This document shows positions 1 to 7,354 of a stretch of DNA of 17,213 nt, one piece after another (position 1 is the first letter of the stretch; the number at the start of each line of letters is the position of its first letter). Below the pieces are notes generated by a model. The model had not been told where the DNA came from. It was given only the letters and a program-made list of their open reading frames with translations, and made no database searches. The translations under genes and the position numbers were made by a program. The stretch comes from Oribacterium sp. UBA5894 (GTDB taxonomy: Bacteria; Bacillota; Clostridia; Lachnospirales; Lachnospiraceae): the NCBI GenBank assembly GCA_002431355.1, contig DJEQ01000004.1, forward strand, positions 1 to 17,213, in the 5' to 3' direction.

Positions 1-87
1 GGGGGCCCCACCACGGCTCGTCCAGTCCGGATGCCTGCGAATATGCCAGATGTCGCCCGTGTTCCGTCCGTGTCCTCCGGCGAGTAC
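1..87. other. Left-edge intergenic stretch, no gene seen
   Basis: This is the 87 bases downstream of the asparaginase gene on the minus strand. It is GC-rich and begins with a short GGGGGCCCC palindrome at the very edge. I see no convincing stem followed by a U-run that would terminate the upstream operon, and no start codon with a ribosome binding site. The operon may continue beyond the window or terminate further left. Confidence 0.4.
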
Positions 88-1101
88 TTATGCCTCCTCG
101 AAGGCGCAGAGGATGTCGCTGTTCACCGGGGTATAAAAGCCCCTCCGAATCTTCCCGTAATCGTGCGGGTAGCGCGCCATCAGGTACATGAGCTTCGTGA
201 TCGTCGCTTCCAGCGTCATGTCGTAGGCCTCCATCAGCTTGAAATCCTTCTTCACCTTCTGCCCGACCTGATAAATCTCCATGTTGGAGCCTTCATTCAC
301 AACCTGGGTTGCCATCACGATGAATTTGCCCTTCGCGGCCCATTTTTCCATCTCCGCATAGAACTTGTCCAGGAGCTGATTCGGAATCCCACCCACGCCG
401 AAGGACTCGATCACGATGCAGTCATAATTATCGAAAAGATACGCCAGAAGTTCCGGTCGAGAACCTGGAATCAGCTTCATGATACAGATGGAATCGGACA
501 CCTTCTCCTGAAATTCTACAGGCTTTCGTATCGGTTCGTATGGAATATAGCGAATAATATGGTTGTCCTGGATGCGTGCGATCACCGGAAAGTTTACGCT
601 GTGGAAGGCATTGAAGGAACGGGCCATCATCTTCTTCGCACGGGTTCCGGCGATGACATTGCCATCAAATACGAGCGAGACATTCTGTGAATAGCTGTCG
701 CTTGCATACAGGATGCTGTCTCGGAGATTATCCTTCGCGTCCGTGCCGTCAATGTTGATCGGCTTCTGTGAGCCGGTGATAACGATCGGCTTCCGTGAAT
801 TCTGAATCATGTAGCTGAGCGCCGCCGAGCTGTAGGCCATGGTATCGGTGCCATGGGTGATGACGAAGCCATCATAGCGATCGTAGTTTTCATTGACCGC
901 ATGCACGATCTGGCCCCAGACCTCGGGTGTCATGTTCGTGGAGTCAATGTTACAGACCTGCAGCACATCCACCTCGCAGAAGCGTTTTACCTCCGGCACA
1001 TAGCCGAGGAGCTCTTCGGCGGTCAATGCCGGCTTCAGACCATCGGTCGTTTTCACCGAGGCGATCGTTCCTCCCGTGCAGAGAAGCAGGATCTTTTTCA
1101 T
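88..1101 (-). CDS. ansA: Type I (cytosolic) L-asparaginase
   Basis: This gene encodes a 337-residue asparaginase that hydrolyses L-asparagine to aspartate and ammonia in the cytoplasm. The N-terminal TGGTIAS motif (residues 9-15) supplies the nucleophilic threonine T12. The second catalytic motif, THGTDT (82-87), gives the T-D pair, and DSTNMTPEVW (from 53) matches the substrate-binding segment. There is no signal peptide, and the length is normal for the short AnsA type rather than the periplasmic type II. Its ATG overlaps the TGA stop of the upstream nudC gene by 4 bases (ATGA), so translation is probably coupled. It is the last visible gene of the MATE-nudC-ansA operon. Glutaminase side activity is possible, but the family call is secure. 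Confidence 0.93.
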   Translation of the reverse strand: MKKILLLCTGGTIASVKTTDGLKPALTAEELLGYVPEVKRFCEVDVLQVCNIDSTNMTPEVWGQIVHAVNENYDRYDGFVITHGTDTMAYSSAALSYMIQNSRKPIVITGSQKPINIDGTDAKDNLRDSILYASDSYSQNVSLVFDGNVIAGTRAKKMMARSFNAFHSVNFPVIARIQDNHIIRYIPYEPIRKPVEFQEKVSDSICIMKLIPGSRPELLAYLFDNYDCIVIESFGVGGIPNQLLDKFYAEMEKWAAKGKFIVMATQVVNEGSNMEIYQVGQKVKKDFKLMEAYDMTLEATITKLMYLMARYPHDYGKIRRGFYTPVNSDILCAFEEA

Positions 1102-1964
1102 GTCCTTGGTTCCTTTCCTTCTTTAAATAAGCGCATCATTTCATTTGTCAGGCTGAAGTCATCCGGCTGAAGAACAATGTCCTCTCTCTTAAACCAGGAC
1201 GCGAGCTTCAGCTCATTCTGATCCATCGAGATGGTCGGATCGCCATCCACCTCACAGAAAAAGCCCATGAGAATGTCATCGACGATACCCCATGGCTGCG
1301 ATTTATAGTAGCGGATGTTCTTTACCTTGAGTCCAACCTCTTCCATCACTTCACGCTGAACGGTTTCCTCCAGCGTTTCACCGATCTCCGTGAAGCCTGC
1401 CACCAGCGCATAATGCGCGAAGCCGTGGGCATACTTCGTAAGCACGATCTCATCACCCTTTGTGATGCCCACGATCACAGCCGGAACGATGCGTGGATAG
1501 ATGATACGTCCACACTCCGGGCAGCGAATGGCACGTTCGATCTTCCCGAGCTTCGTGCGGGAGCCACAGCTCCCACAGTAGCGGTTCTGATGGTACCAGT
1601 TGCTGAGCTGGAGCGCGGTACTGTTGATGAACTGCCGCCATTTCGGACCCGCCTGCGCCTCACGGAGATCATGAAGGGTTGCACGCTCGTAGCCCGGCAG
1701 GGAAAGCTCCACCTCCGGGAGAAGGAAGTAATCATCCTCGTCCACGGTGAAAAGATAAATGAGATGGCTCTCTTCTACTGGAAAGCTCCCCTTCTCCTTC
1801 ACCTCCTGAAAGGTTGGAAAAATAAAGCTCGCCGCATCCAGCTTCCGAAAGAGCACCGCGTCGCGACGTGCACCTGCAAAGTTCAGCACGAAGCTCTCCG
1901 GTCTGGCTTTTTTCGATGGATCATAATGATTGATCAGCTTATGTGGGTAAATGTCCTGAATCAT
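1098..1964 (-). CDS. nudC: NudC-type NAD(+)/NADH diphosphatase (Nudix hydrolase)
   Basis: This 288-residue protein has the NudC layout. It has a divergent N-terminal domain, then a four-cysteine zinc ribbon (C130, C133, C148, C151), then the Nudix domain. The Nudix box runs from G190 through E196 to REVMEEVGL (204-212), an exact fit to GX5EX7REUXEEXGU. Downstream SQPW (222-225) is the start of the NudC-specific motif, although the following residues (GIVDD) depart from the classic PFPxS form. Family members cleave NAD(H) to NMN(H) and AMP, and some remove NAD caps from RNA. The start has a good ribosome binding site (GGAAGGAGT). The gene lies 27 bases after the MATE gene and overlaps ansA by 4 bases, so it is the middle gene of an operon. 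Confidence 0.9.
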   Translation of the reverse strand: MIQDIYPHKLINHYDPSKKARPESFVLNFAGARRDAVLFRKLDAASFIFPTFQEVKEKGSFPVEESHLIYLFTVDEDDYFLLPEVELSLPGYERATLHDLREAQAGPKWRQFINSTALQLSNWYHQNRYCGSCGSRTKLGKIERAIRCPECGRIIYPRIVPAVIVGITKGDEIVLTKYAHGFAHYALVAGFTEIGETLEETVQREVMEEVGLKVKNIRYYKSQPWGIVDDILMGFFCEVDGDPTISMDQNELKLASWFKREDIVLQPDDFSLTNEMMRLFKEGKEPRT

Positions 1965-1991
1965 AGTACTCCTTCCAATGTCATCTTTCTG

Positions 1992-3407
1992 TCAGTGAAG
2001 CGCATGCTCGTCATGCTCAATCATGGAATGCTTCAGCCACTTACCGTTCATGAAGCGAATGAGGAAGAACACGCCACGCACGCACCAGTCGGCCGCCATA
2101 CCGATCCAGACCGCGATCGGTCCCATACCGCATACACGAATAAAATAGGTGACCAGTGCCACTCGTGTCAGCCACATGGAGAGGGACGACACGATCATCG
2201 TAAATCGTACATCACCTGCGGCACGGAGTCCATAGGCCGGGATAAAACTCGGAACCCAGACGAGAATTTTCGAAATGGTAATGAAAATCACCATCTGGAA
2301 GCAGATTTCTGCCGCCTCCGGCTCCATCCCGGCGATCCACATGACGGGCTTACAGAGAGCGAGGACACTCAGGCAGGAAATGATAATGACCCAGTTCGAG
2401 ATGTCCATGAGACGAACAATGTAGTATTTTGCCTCTTCCTTTCGACCGGCCCCGAGCGTCTGTCCGACGATCGTCATAAGTCCAATGCCGACGGCAATAC
2501 CGCCAATGCCGTTCACATTCTCGAAGATGATGGCCATGGCCTGTGCAGCAATGGCCGTCGTACCGAGCGTAGAGACGGAGGACTGAATCGCGAGCTTTCC
2601 AAACTGAAACATGCTGTTTTCAATGCCCGATGGAATGCCGATGGCGAGGACCCGTCCGATCATGTCAAAATCCGGACGGATGCGATAATTCCGTACCACG
2701 ATGGCCTGCTTCGGCTGACGAAGAAATGCGAACAGAACAAGCGCGGAAAAAATGCGGCTGAGCAGCGTTGAAAACGCCGCTCCGGCCACGCCCCAGCCGA
2801 AGCCGAAGATAAAGATCGCATTGCCGATGATGTTCATCATATTGGACACCACGGAGACCTTCATCGGAAATTTACTGTTTCCACCGGCGCGATAAAAGGC
2901 GGCTCCCACCTGGTACAGTCCCAGGAACGGGAAGGAGGCAGCCGTAAATGCGAAGTAGGTGACCGCTGCCGAAAGCACCGCCGGCTCCACACTTCCGAAA
3001 ACGAGCTGCAGAATCTGCCGGTTCAGTGCCTCAGCGAAAAAAGTGATGCCGAGCGCAATCGCCGTAATCGCCAGCACGACCTGCTGGGCGGCTGCATTGG
3101 CCTTCTCCTGATTTCCGCTTCCGATATACTGCGAGCAGAGAATCGTGCCGCCGGTTGCCATGGCGGAGAAGAGCTGAATGACGAGGTTGTTGATGGAATC
3201 CGTGAGCGAAACGGCCGAAATGGCCGCACTGCCGATCCGCGTCACCATCATGGAATCCGCCATTCCCATGAAGCTCGCCAGCAGATTCTCAATCATCAGC
3301 GGAATCAGCAGCCTCCAGATGGTATGCGAATCAAACATCCGATGATCCCAGTCGATCTTCGAGGCATCGTAGACATGCTTCTTTAACTGTAAAAGCTTGT
3401 AAATCAT
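1992..3407 (-). CDS. MATE family multidrug/Na+ antiporter
   Basis: This 471-residue integral membrane protein has about twelve hydrophobic segments and the two-fold MatE architecture. Family features include the first helix MIENLLASFMGMADSMMV (38-55), followed by the conserved GSAAISAVSLTDS stretch, GGTILCSQYIGSGNQEKA (86-103), and FYRAGGNSKFPMKVSVVSNMMN (171-192). MATE pumps export cationic or other small molecules using a Na+ or H+ gradient; the substrate cannot be read from the sequence. The ATG at 3407 is preceded by GAAGGGAT as ribosome binding site. It is the first gene of the operon with nudC and ansA and diverges from the LacI-type regulator. A LacI-type operator sits directly upstream of the ribosome binding site, so control by a LacI-family protein is likely. 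Confidence 0.92.
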   Translation of the reverse strand: MIYKLLQLKKHVYDASKIDWDHRMFDSHTIWRLLIPLMIENLLASFMGMADSMMVTRIGSAAISAVSLTDSINNLVIQLFSAMATGGTILCSQYIGSGNQEKANAAAQQVVLAITAIALGITFFAEALNRQILQLVFGSVEPAVLSAAVTYFAFTAASFPFLGLYQVGAAFYRAGGNSKFPMKVSVVSNMMNIIGNAIFIFGFGWGVAGAAFSTLLSRIFSALVLFAFLRQPKQAIVVRNYRIRPDFDMIGRVLAIGIPSGIENSMFQFGKLAIQSSVSTLGTTAIAAQAMAIIFENVNGIGGIAVGIGLMTIVGQTLGAGRKEEAKYYIVRLMDISNWVIIISCLSVLALCKPVMWIAGMEPEAAEICFQMVIFITISKILVWVPSFIPAYGLRAAGDVRFTMIVSSLSMWLTRVALVTYFIRVCGMGPIAVWIGMAADWCVRGVFFLIRFMNGKWLKHSMIEHDEHALH

Positions 3408-3421
3408 GAGTATCCCTTCAC

Positions 3422-3435
3422 TGTAAACGCTTTCA
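3422..3435. promoter_or_regulatory. LacI/CcpA-type operator (cre-like)
   Basis: The 14-base sequence TGTAAACGCTTTCA matches the catabolite-response consensus TGWAANCGNTNWCA at every defined position and has the CG centre typical of LacI-family operators. It lies 14 bases upstream of the MATE start codon and about 12-25 bases downstream of the predicted MATE transcription start. That position suits repression by roadblock. The binder may be CcpA or the divergently encoded LacI-type protein. Confidence 0.68.
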
Positions 3436-3453
3436 ACTCGTACATGGTTTCAT

Positions 3454-3482
3454 ATTATAGCGGATTCTCCGGTGAATTGCCA
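3454..3482 (-). promoter_or_regulatory. Promoter for the MATE-nudC-ansA operon
   Basis: On the minus strand a perfect -10 box TATAAT occupies 3454-3459. A weak -35 (TGGCAA, 3477-3482) lies 17 bases upstream. Transcription would start near 3447, giving a leader of about 40 bases that contains the LacI-type operator. The -10 is strong evidence; the -35 is not. Confidence 0.6.
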
Positions 3483-3506
3483 TATAAAGCCCCCCTATTT
3501 GCTTTA

Positions 3507-3534
3507 TTGACATTCGGTAAAATGCTAGTAAAAT
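3507..3534 (+). promoter_or_regulatory. Promoter for the lacI-type gene
   Basis: A perfect -35 box TTGACA (3507-3512) is followed by a 16-base spacer and a -10 box TAAAAT (3529-3534). The start site would fall near 3541, 48 bases before the ATG of the regulator. This is a near-consensus sigma-A promoter and the best in the window. Confidence 0.78.
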
Positions 3535-3542
3535 AAATTACG

Positions 3543-3563
3543 TTGATTAAACCAGTTAACCGA
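3543..3563. promoter_or_regulatory. Imperfect palindrome at lacI start site, possible autoregulatory operator
   Basis: Around the predicted transcription start of the regulator gene, TTGATTAAAC and CAGTTAACCGA form an imperfect inverted repeat with TTAA cores on each side. It lacks the usual CG centre of LacI-family operators, so it may be chance or belong to another protein. Its position just after the -10 is where a self-repressing operator would sit. Confidence 0.3.
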
Positions 3564-3588
3564 CCAGATCTATTGATGGGAGCTGACG

Positions 3589-4599
3589 ATGGGACGCGAT
3601 GGAAAAATAACCATTAAGGACATCGCCGAGATGGCAGGTGTTTCCAAAACGACGGTTTCGTTCTACCTGAACGGAAAGACCGAAAAAATGTCGGATGAAA
3701 CACGCAAAAAAATCGAGGAGATCATTCTTGAGACGCACTACCGTCCGAATGTCGCTGCTCGTACGCTCAACCAGAAGAAGACAAATCTGATCGGTGTCAT
3801 TATCGGGGATATTACAAACACCTTCTCGAACAAAATCGTGAAGGGCATCGAGGATACGGCACGAAAGCATGGCTATCAGACGCTCATCGGGAATTCTGCC
3901 TATGATTCTTCGACAGAGTCCAGCTATGTTCATCGTATGTTAAACCTCGGTGCGGATGGCTTCATCATTCAGCCGACACCCGGCTTCCAGCAGACCTCCA
4001 CGCTGATGAAGGATCTGAAGAAGCCCTTTGTCTACTTCGACAGTAAGGTCTATGATCATGATTCCTTCTGGGTGAAGACCGATAATTATACGGCGACCCA
4101 TCATGCCATGCAGGAGCTGATCGAGCGCGGCTATCAGAATTTTCTGATGATCGGCGCGGATCCGTCCAAGCTGAGCACGCGCATTGAGCGCTCCTCTGGT
4201 TTCATTGACTGCATCACAGAAAGTGGTCTCAGCTATCAGAGCCTGGAAATCCGGGACGGGGCGATCGACCACCATGAGGTTCTCTCTTTCGTTGAACAGA
4301 ATCTCGAAAATCAGGAATCCACGCTGGTGTATGTTCCGAACTGCTGGGCGCTTCCAGAGGTCTGTAACGCACTGCAGCCCCTGCGGGAGCTGATTCCACA
4401 GAAGCTCGGCATCATTGGCTTCGATAATACCGAATGGGCTTCCTTCTCCAGCCCGAAGATCACGACCATCGTACAGCCCGCCTATGAGGAGGGCCAGAAG
4501 GCCGCGGAGATCCTCATCGATCAGATTGAGGAACGAAACGAGGAGAAATCACATCAGACGCTTAAGTGCTCTGTGCATTGGAGTGAATCAACACTATGA
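3589..4599 (+). CDS. LacI-family transcriptional regulator
   Basis: This 336-residue regulator is the only plus-strand gene. The N-terminal helix-turn-helix (about residues 8-28) reads TIKDIAEMAGVSKTTVSFYLNG. It is followed by the hinge region ending AARTLNQKKTN (56-66) and a periplasmic-binding-protein-like sensor domain starting LIGVIIGDITNTFS. The C-terminal segment GIIGFDNTEWASFSSPKITTI is the standard LacI effector-domain signature. The effector is unknown; family members usually bind sugars or nucleosides. The start is set by GGGAG at 3578-3582, six bases before the ATG. It diverges from the MATE operon across 181 bases with a promoter on each strand, which makes that operon and its own gene the obvious targets. 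It is not obviously CcpA itself. Confidence 0.92.
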   Translation: MGRDGKITIKDIAEMAGVSKTTVSFYLNGKTEKMSDETRKKIEEIILETHYRPNVAARTLNQKKTNLIGVIIGDITNTFSNKIVKGIEDTARKHGYQTLIGNSAYDSSTESSYVHRMLNLGADGFIIQPTPGFQQTSTLMKDLKKPFVYFDSKVYDHDSFWVKTDNYTATHHAMQELIERGYQNFLMIGADPSKLSTRIERSSGFIDCITESGLSYQSLEIRDGAIDHHEVLSFVEQNLENQESTLVYVPNCWALPEVCNALQPLRELIPQKLGIIGFDNTEWASFSSPKITTIVQPAYEEGQKAAEILIDQIEERNEEKSHQTLKCSVHWSESTL

Positions 4600-4612
4600 C
4601 CCCCTCATAGTG
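4592..4612. repeat. Perfect 8-bp inverted repeat over the lacI stop codon
   Basis: CACTATGA (4592-4599) and TCATAGTG (4605-4612) are exact reverse complements separated by CCCCC. The left arm includes the regulator's TGA stop. There is no U-run after it on either strand, so it is not a classic terminator, and the true terminator lies about 115 bases further on. It could protect the 3' end of the mRNA. Confidence 0.6.
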
Positions 4613-4725
4613 GGATTCCCTTTCTCTCCAACCTACAGAGCCTTTAGCCATCCGGGCGGAGCATTCGCTACGCTCCTCTCGGAGAACAGCGGCACGGTGT
4701 AAGCAGCCATGGCCCTGTCCCATAT
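4613..4725. other. Intergenic segment of unknown nature between lacI and its terminator
   Basis: About 110 bases with no supported gene. It holds GGAGC/GCTCC and CTCC/GGAG arms that could form alternative small hairpins (around 4659-4684). The composition differs a little from the neighbouring genes and resembles a short dispersed intergenic repeat, but no second copy is present in this window. No ribosome binding site precedes the reading frames here. Confidence 0.3.
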
Positions 4726-4768
4726 AGAAAACCGCCCGGCGCTTTTGTGGTGCGCCGGGCGGTTTTCT
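4726..4768. terminator. Bidirectional rho-independent terminator
   Basis: A perfect 17-bp stem pairs AGAAAACCGCCCGGCGC (4726-4742) with its complement at 4752-4768 around a 9-base loop. The arms give a TTTT run on both strands. It sits between the convergent lacI-type gene and the FHA-ABC gene and can end transcription from both sides. Confidence 0.92.
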
Positions 4769-4831
4769 GTTAAACGGGATGCGGACAAGCAGCGCACAGG
4801 AGGCCCCGGATGGGGACCTCCCAGCCTCTCC

Positions 4832-7303
4832 CTACCGCTTATCGCGATCGATGAACTCGAGGCTGATCGTGCCGATCACGATGCATACGAGGCCGATGAG
4901 CAGGATCACACCCCAGCTCTTCAGGATGTTGAGGAGGGTGCCAGCATAGAGTGGCTTCTGCATCTGCTGTGCGCAGAGCACGTCCATCTTCATGCGAAGA
5001 TCCGAGGACTGAATGTAGTCGACGATCTCCTGCACCTCCGGGATGCTGCGGAACTGATAGATGGAGGCGAACAGCGCATGGCTTGGCAGGCTGTTGTAGT
5101 CGCCAATCGCACAGATGGCCACGGTTCCCCAGTGGCTGATGGTCAGATTTTCGACGACTTCAGCCGCACCCCCGTTGAACGGGAAGATGATGCCAGCAAA
5201 GACGAGCTGTACGATCAGGAGGAATGGCATCACGGTCATTGCAGAGGTCGTCGTTTTGACAATGCAGGAAACCATGAGGGCCACCAGATCCGACGCATAG
5301 GTGATGATCCAGAGCGTCAGACCGAAGTCCATCAGAAAGTTTCCCGTCACGAGACTCGTATCCGGAAAGCGGATCCCATACCACTCATAGATGGCCACGG
5401 AGATGATGACCTGCAGAAGGCAGATCACCGCCTGGTAGATCATGTGGGCCATGATGTATGCACTGATATGAAGGCCGGCCCGATGCTCCCGCTTAATGAT
5501 GGCACGCTCGCGGCAGACCACCTGAATGGAATTAAAGAAGCCATTCCAGATGCAGACGCAAACCAGTGCGAAGGCGCCCGCCTGCAGCCGTTCCATGTTG
5601 GAAAAGAGGCTCTTCCCCGTGACGAAGGCAACCATCAGTGAAATGATCGCGGACAGTGGAAGCAGAACCCAGTCATGCTCATGGATGAACAGGCGGAACA
5701 GCTTCCCAAGGTAGATCTTCACCTGCGCAGGTCGCCGTGTATGGGCGATTTCATCGGCATCCGTACTGCCTTTCACGCGCTTCTTTTTCGCCACCTGAAC
5801 CGCTTCCTGCCCTTCGCTCGTCTTCCGATATTCCCGAAAGGCTTCAATATAATGATCTGCCAGGCCTTCTCCGCCCTCCTCCTTCGCATTAATCGCGAGT
5901 ACAATGTCCTCCATGGTATCCCGTCCGAAGAACTGCCGTGCTTCCGGAATCGAGCCGTAAAAGGCAAGCTGTCCGGTATGCTGGCTGTTCTTGGCAAGAA
6001 CGATGACCTTATCGAAGAGATCAATGACACGGTCCGGGGTATGGGTGATCACCATCACGATCTTCTGCTGATTGGCGATTTTTCGAAGCTGCTCCATCAG
6101 ATCCCGGGCCATCACGCCATCGAGACCGGAGTCGGGCTCGTCCAGTACGAAAAAGCTGGGGTCGGAAACAAATTCCACGCTGATGCTGAGGCGTTTCCGC
6201 TGTCCGCCGGACAGCTTATCCACAAGCTCATCCTTCACGGGCGTCAGTCCAAACAGCGCGAGTACTTCATCTACACGTTGTCGGCGTTCGGCCGAGGAGG
6301 TTCCTGCCGGGAGGCGCATCTGGGCCGCATTGGTCAGGGTCATATAGACGGTATCATCACCACGCAGCAGGGCCTGCTGCGGCACCATGCCGATTTCATA
6401 CTTCATCCGGGAGTAATCCTCATAGACATCCCGGTCGCCCTGCCGAATTTCGGCGCGCGCCTTTTCATAGCCGGTGATGGCATTGATAAAGGTCGTCTTT
6501 CCAGCGCCCGAGCCGCCGAGGATCAGCACCATGCTGCCAGGCTCAATGCTCAGCCGGATATCCTTAAGCAGCAGTCGCCGCTTCAGGAAGCTTCCAACGG
6601 AGCGATGGTCAATGTGAATCTGCAGATCATGCTCTCGGAAGGTCGTGTGGTTATAGGCCAGATAATCACCGGCAAAGTAGAAGACGGTATCCCCGATGTT
6701 AATGACATCGTTCGGCGCCAGGACCATCGTTCCATCGACCCGTCGCTGGTTGACATAGACGCCACGCTCCGTCTGCACGTCCTCGACCTGCCAGTGTCCA
6801 TAGATGTAGCGAATCAGTGCATGGTGATCCGCTGGCTTGTCCGGTGTCTCCTCCTCGGAAATCGGGAGATCTCGCCGCACATGACTGTAGATGTGGTAAA
6901 CGGCCTGCTCTGTTCGAAGCGGAAGCTTCTTCCATGCGAGCTCACCCGCAAAACGAAGAAGGAAAATAAAGATCATCTGCTCGGAGCCCCGCTGGATACG
7001 GATAATGTCTCCGTTCTTCAGGAGATGGTCCTCCCCCTTCTGCAGGGGGTTCCCATTAACGCTTGTCCTGTTCAGGATCGTCAGGTTCTGATAGTGCCAC
7101 TCGCCGAGATAGTGTGCGAGCTTTCCCTGCACAAAGGCAATGAGGGGATCATTTAAGGAAATCTGCGGCTGATTTTTCCGTACGAAATGCCGCTTCCTTC
7201 CAACGGTAACCGTCCGGTCCAGTTTGAACTGCGCCGACTCACCGCCGACCTTAATGGCCACAAGCTCCGCCGGGTCCACCAGATCCTTCAGAATGTCTCC
7301 CAT
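4832..7303 (-). CDS. FHA-domain ABC transporter, single-chain (ABCG-like) exporter
   Basis: This 823-residue protein combines three modules. The N-terminus has a forkhead-associated domain (about 15-110, with VGRKRH at 34-39 and NRTSVNG at 78-84) and a second, weaker FHA-like region (about 135-215, GVYVN and NDVINIGD). Next comes a complete ATPase: Walker A GGSGAGKTT (263-271), signature LSGGQRKR (364-371), Walker B FFVLDEP (384-390), D-loop SGLD and H421. The C-terminal half has about six membrane segments (near 547-565, 574-594, 612-636, 656-682, 690-709, 797-815) of the ABC-2 type, so it resembles a half-size ABCG exporter that should dimerise. FHA domains bind phosphothreonine, which suggests control by a Ser/Thr kinase encoded elsewhere. 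Ribosome binding site AGGGGGA; 51 bases downstream of the carboxypeptidase gene, probably cotranscribed. The exported substrate is unknown. Confidence 0.9.
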   Translation of the reverse strand: MGDILKDLVDPAELVAIKVGGESAQFKLDRTVTVGRKRHFVRKNQPQISLNDPLIAFVQGKLAHYLGEWHYQNLTILNRTSVNGNPLQKGEDHLLKNGDIIRIQRGSEQMIFIFLLRFAGELAWKKLPLRTEQAVYHIYSHVRRDLPISEEETPDKPADHHALIRYIYGHWQVEDVQTERGVYVNQRRVDGTMVLAPNDVINIGDTVFYFAGDYLAYNHTTFREHDLQIHIDHRSVGSFLKRRLLLKDIRLSIEPGSMVLILGGSGAGKTTFINAITGYEKARAEIRQGDRDVYEDYSRMKYEIGMVPQQALLRGDDTVYMTLTNAAQMRLPAGTSSAERRQRVDEVLALFGLTPVKDELVDKLSGGQRKRLSISVEFVSDPSFFVLDEPDSGLDGVMARDLMEQLRKIANQQKIVMVITHTPDRVIDLFDKVIVLAKNSQHTGQLAFYGSIPEARQFFGRDTMEDIVLAINAKEEGGEGLADHYIEAFREYRKTSEGQEAVQVAKKKRVKGSTDADEIAHTRRPAQVKIYLGKLFRLFIHEHDWVLLPLSAIISLMVAFVTGKSLFSNMERLQAGAFALVCVCIWNGFFNSIQVVCRERAIIKREHRAGLHISAYIMAHMIYQAVICLLQVIISVAIYEWYGIRFPDTSLVTGNFLMDFGLTLWIITYASDLVALMVSCIVKTTTSAMTVMPFLLIVQLVFAGIIFPFNGGAAEVVENLTISHWGTVAICAIGDYNSLPSHALFASIYQFRSIPEVQEIVDYIQSSDLRMKMDVLCAQQMQKPLYAGTLLNILKSWGVILLIGLVCIVIGTISLEFIDRDKR

Positions 7304-7354
7304 ATCGTTCCCCCTGTTTCTCGAATAAAGATCCCGCCTTCTTTATGTATCGCC

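Noticed and set aside
1413..2771. A 452-codon plus-strand frame crossing nudC and the MATE gene
   Set aside because: It spans two well-supported genes and their spacer, is rich in His and Arg as expected of a shadow frame, and has no ribosome binding site.
5675..7156. A 493-codon open frame on the plus strand opposite the FHA-ABC gene
   Set aside because: It is antisense to a gene with complete ABC motifs, has no family resemblance, and arises from the codon bias of the minus-strand gene.
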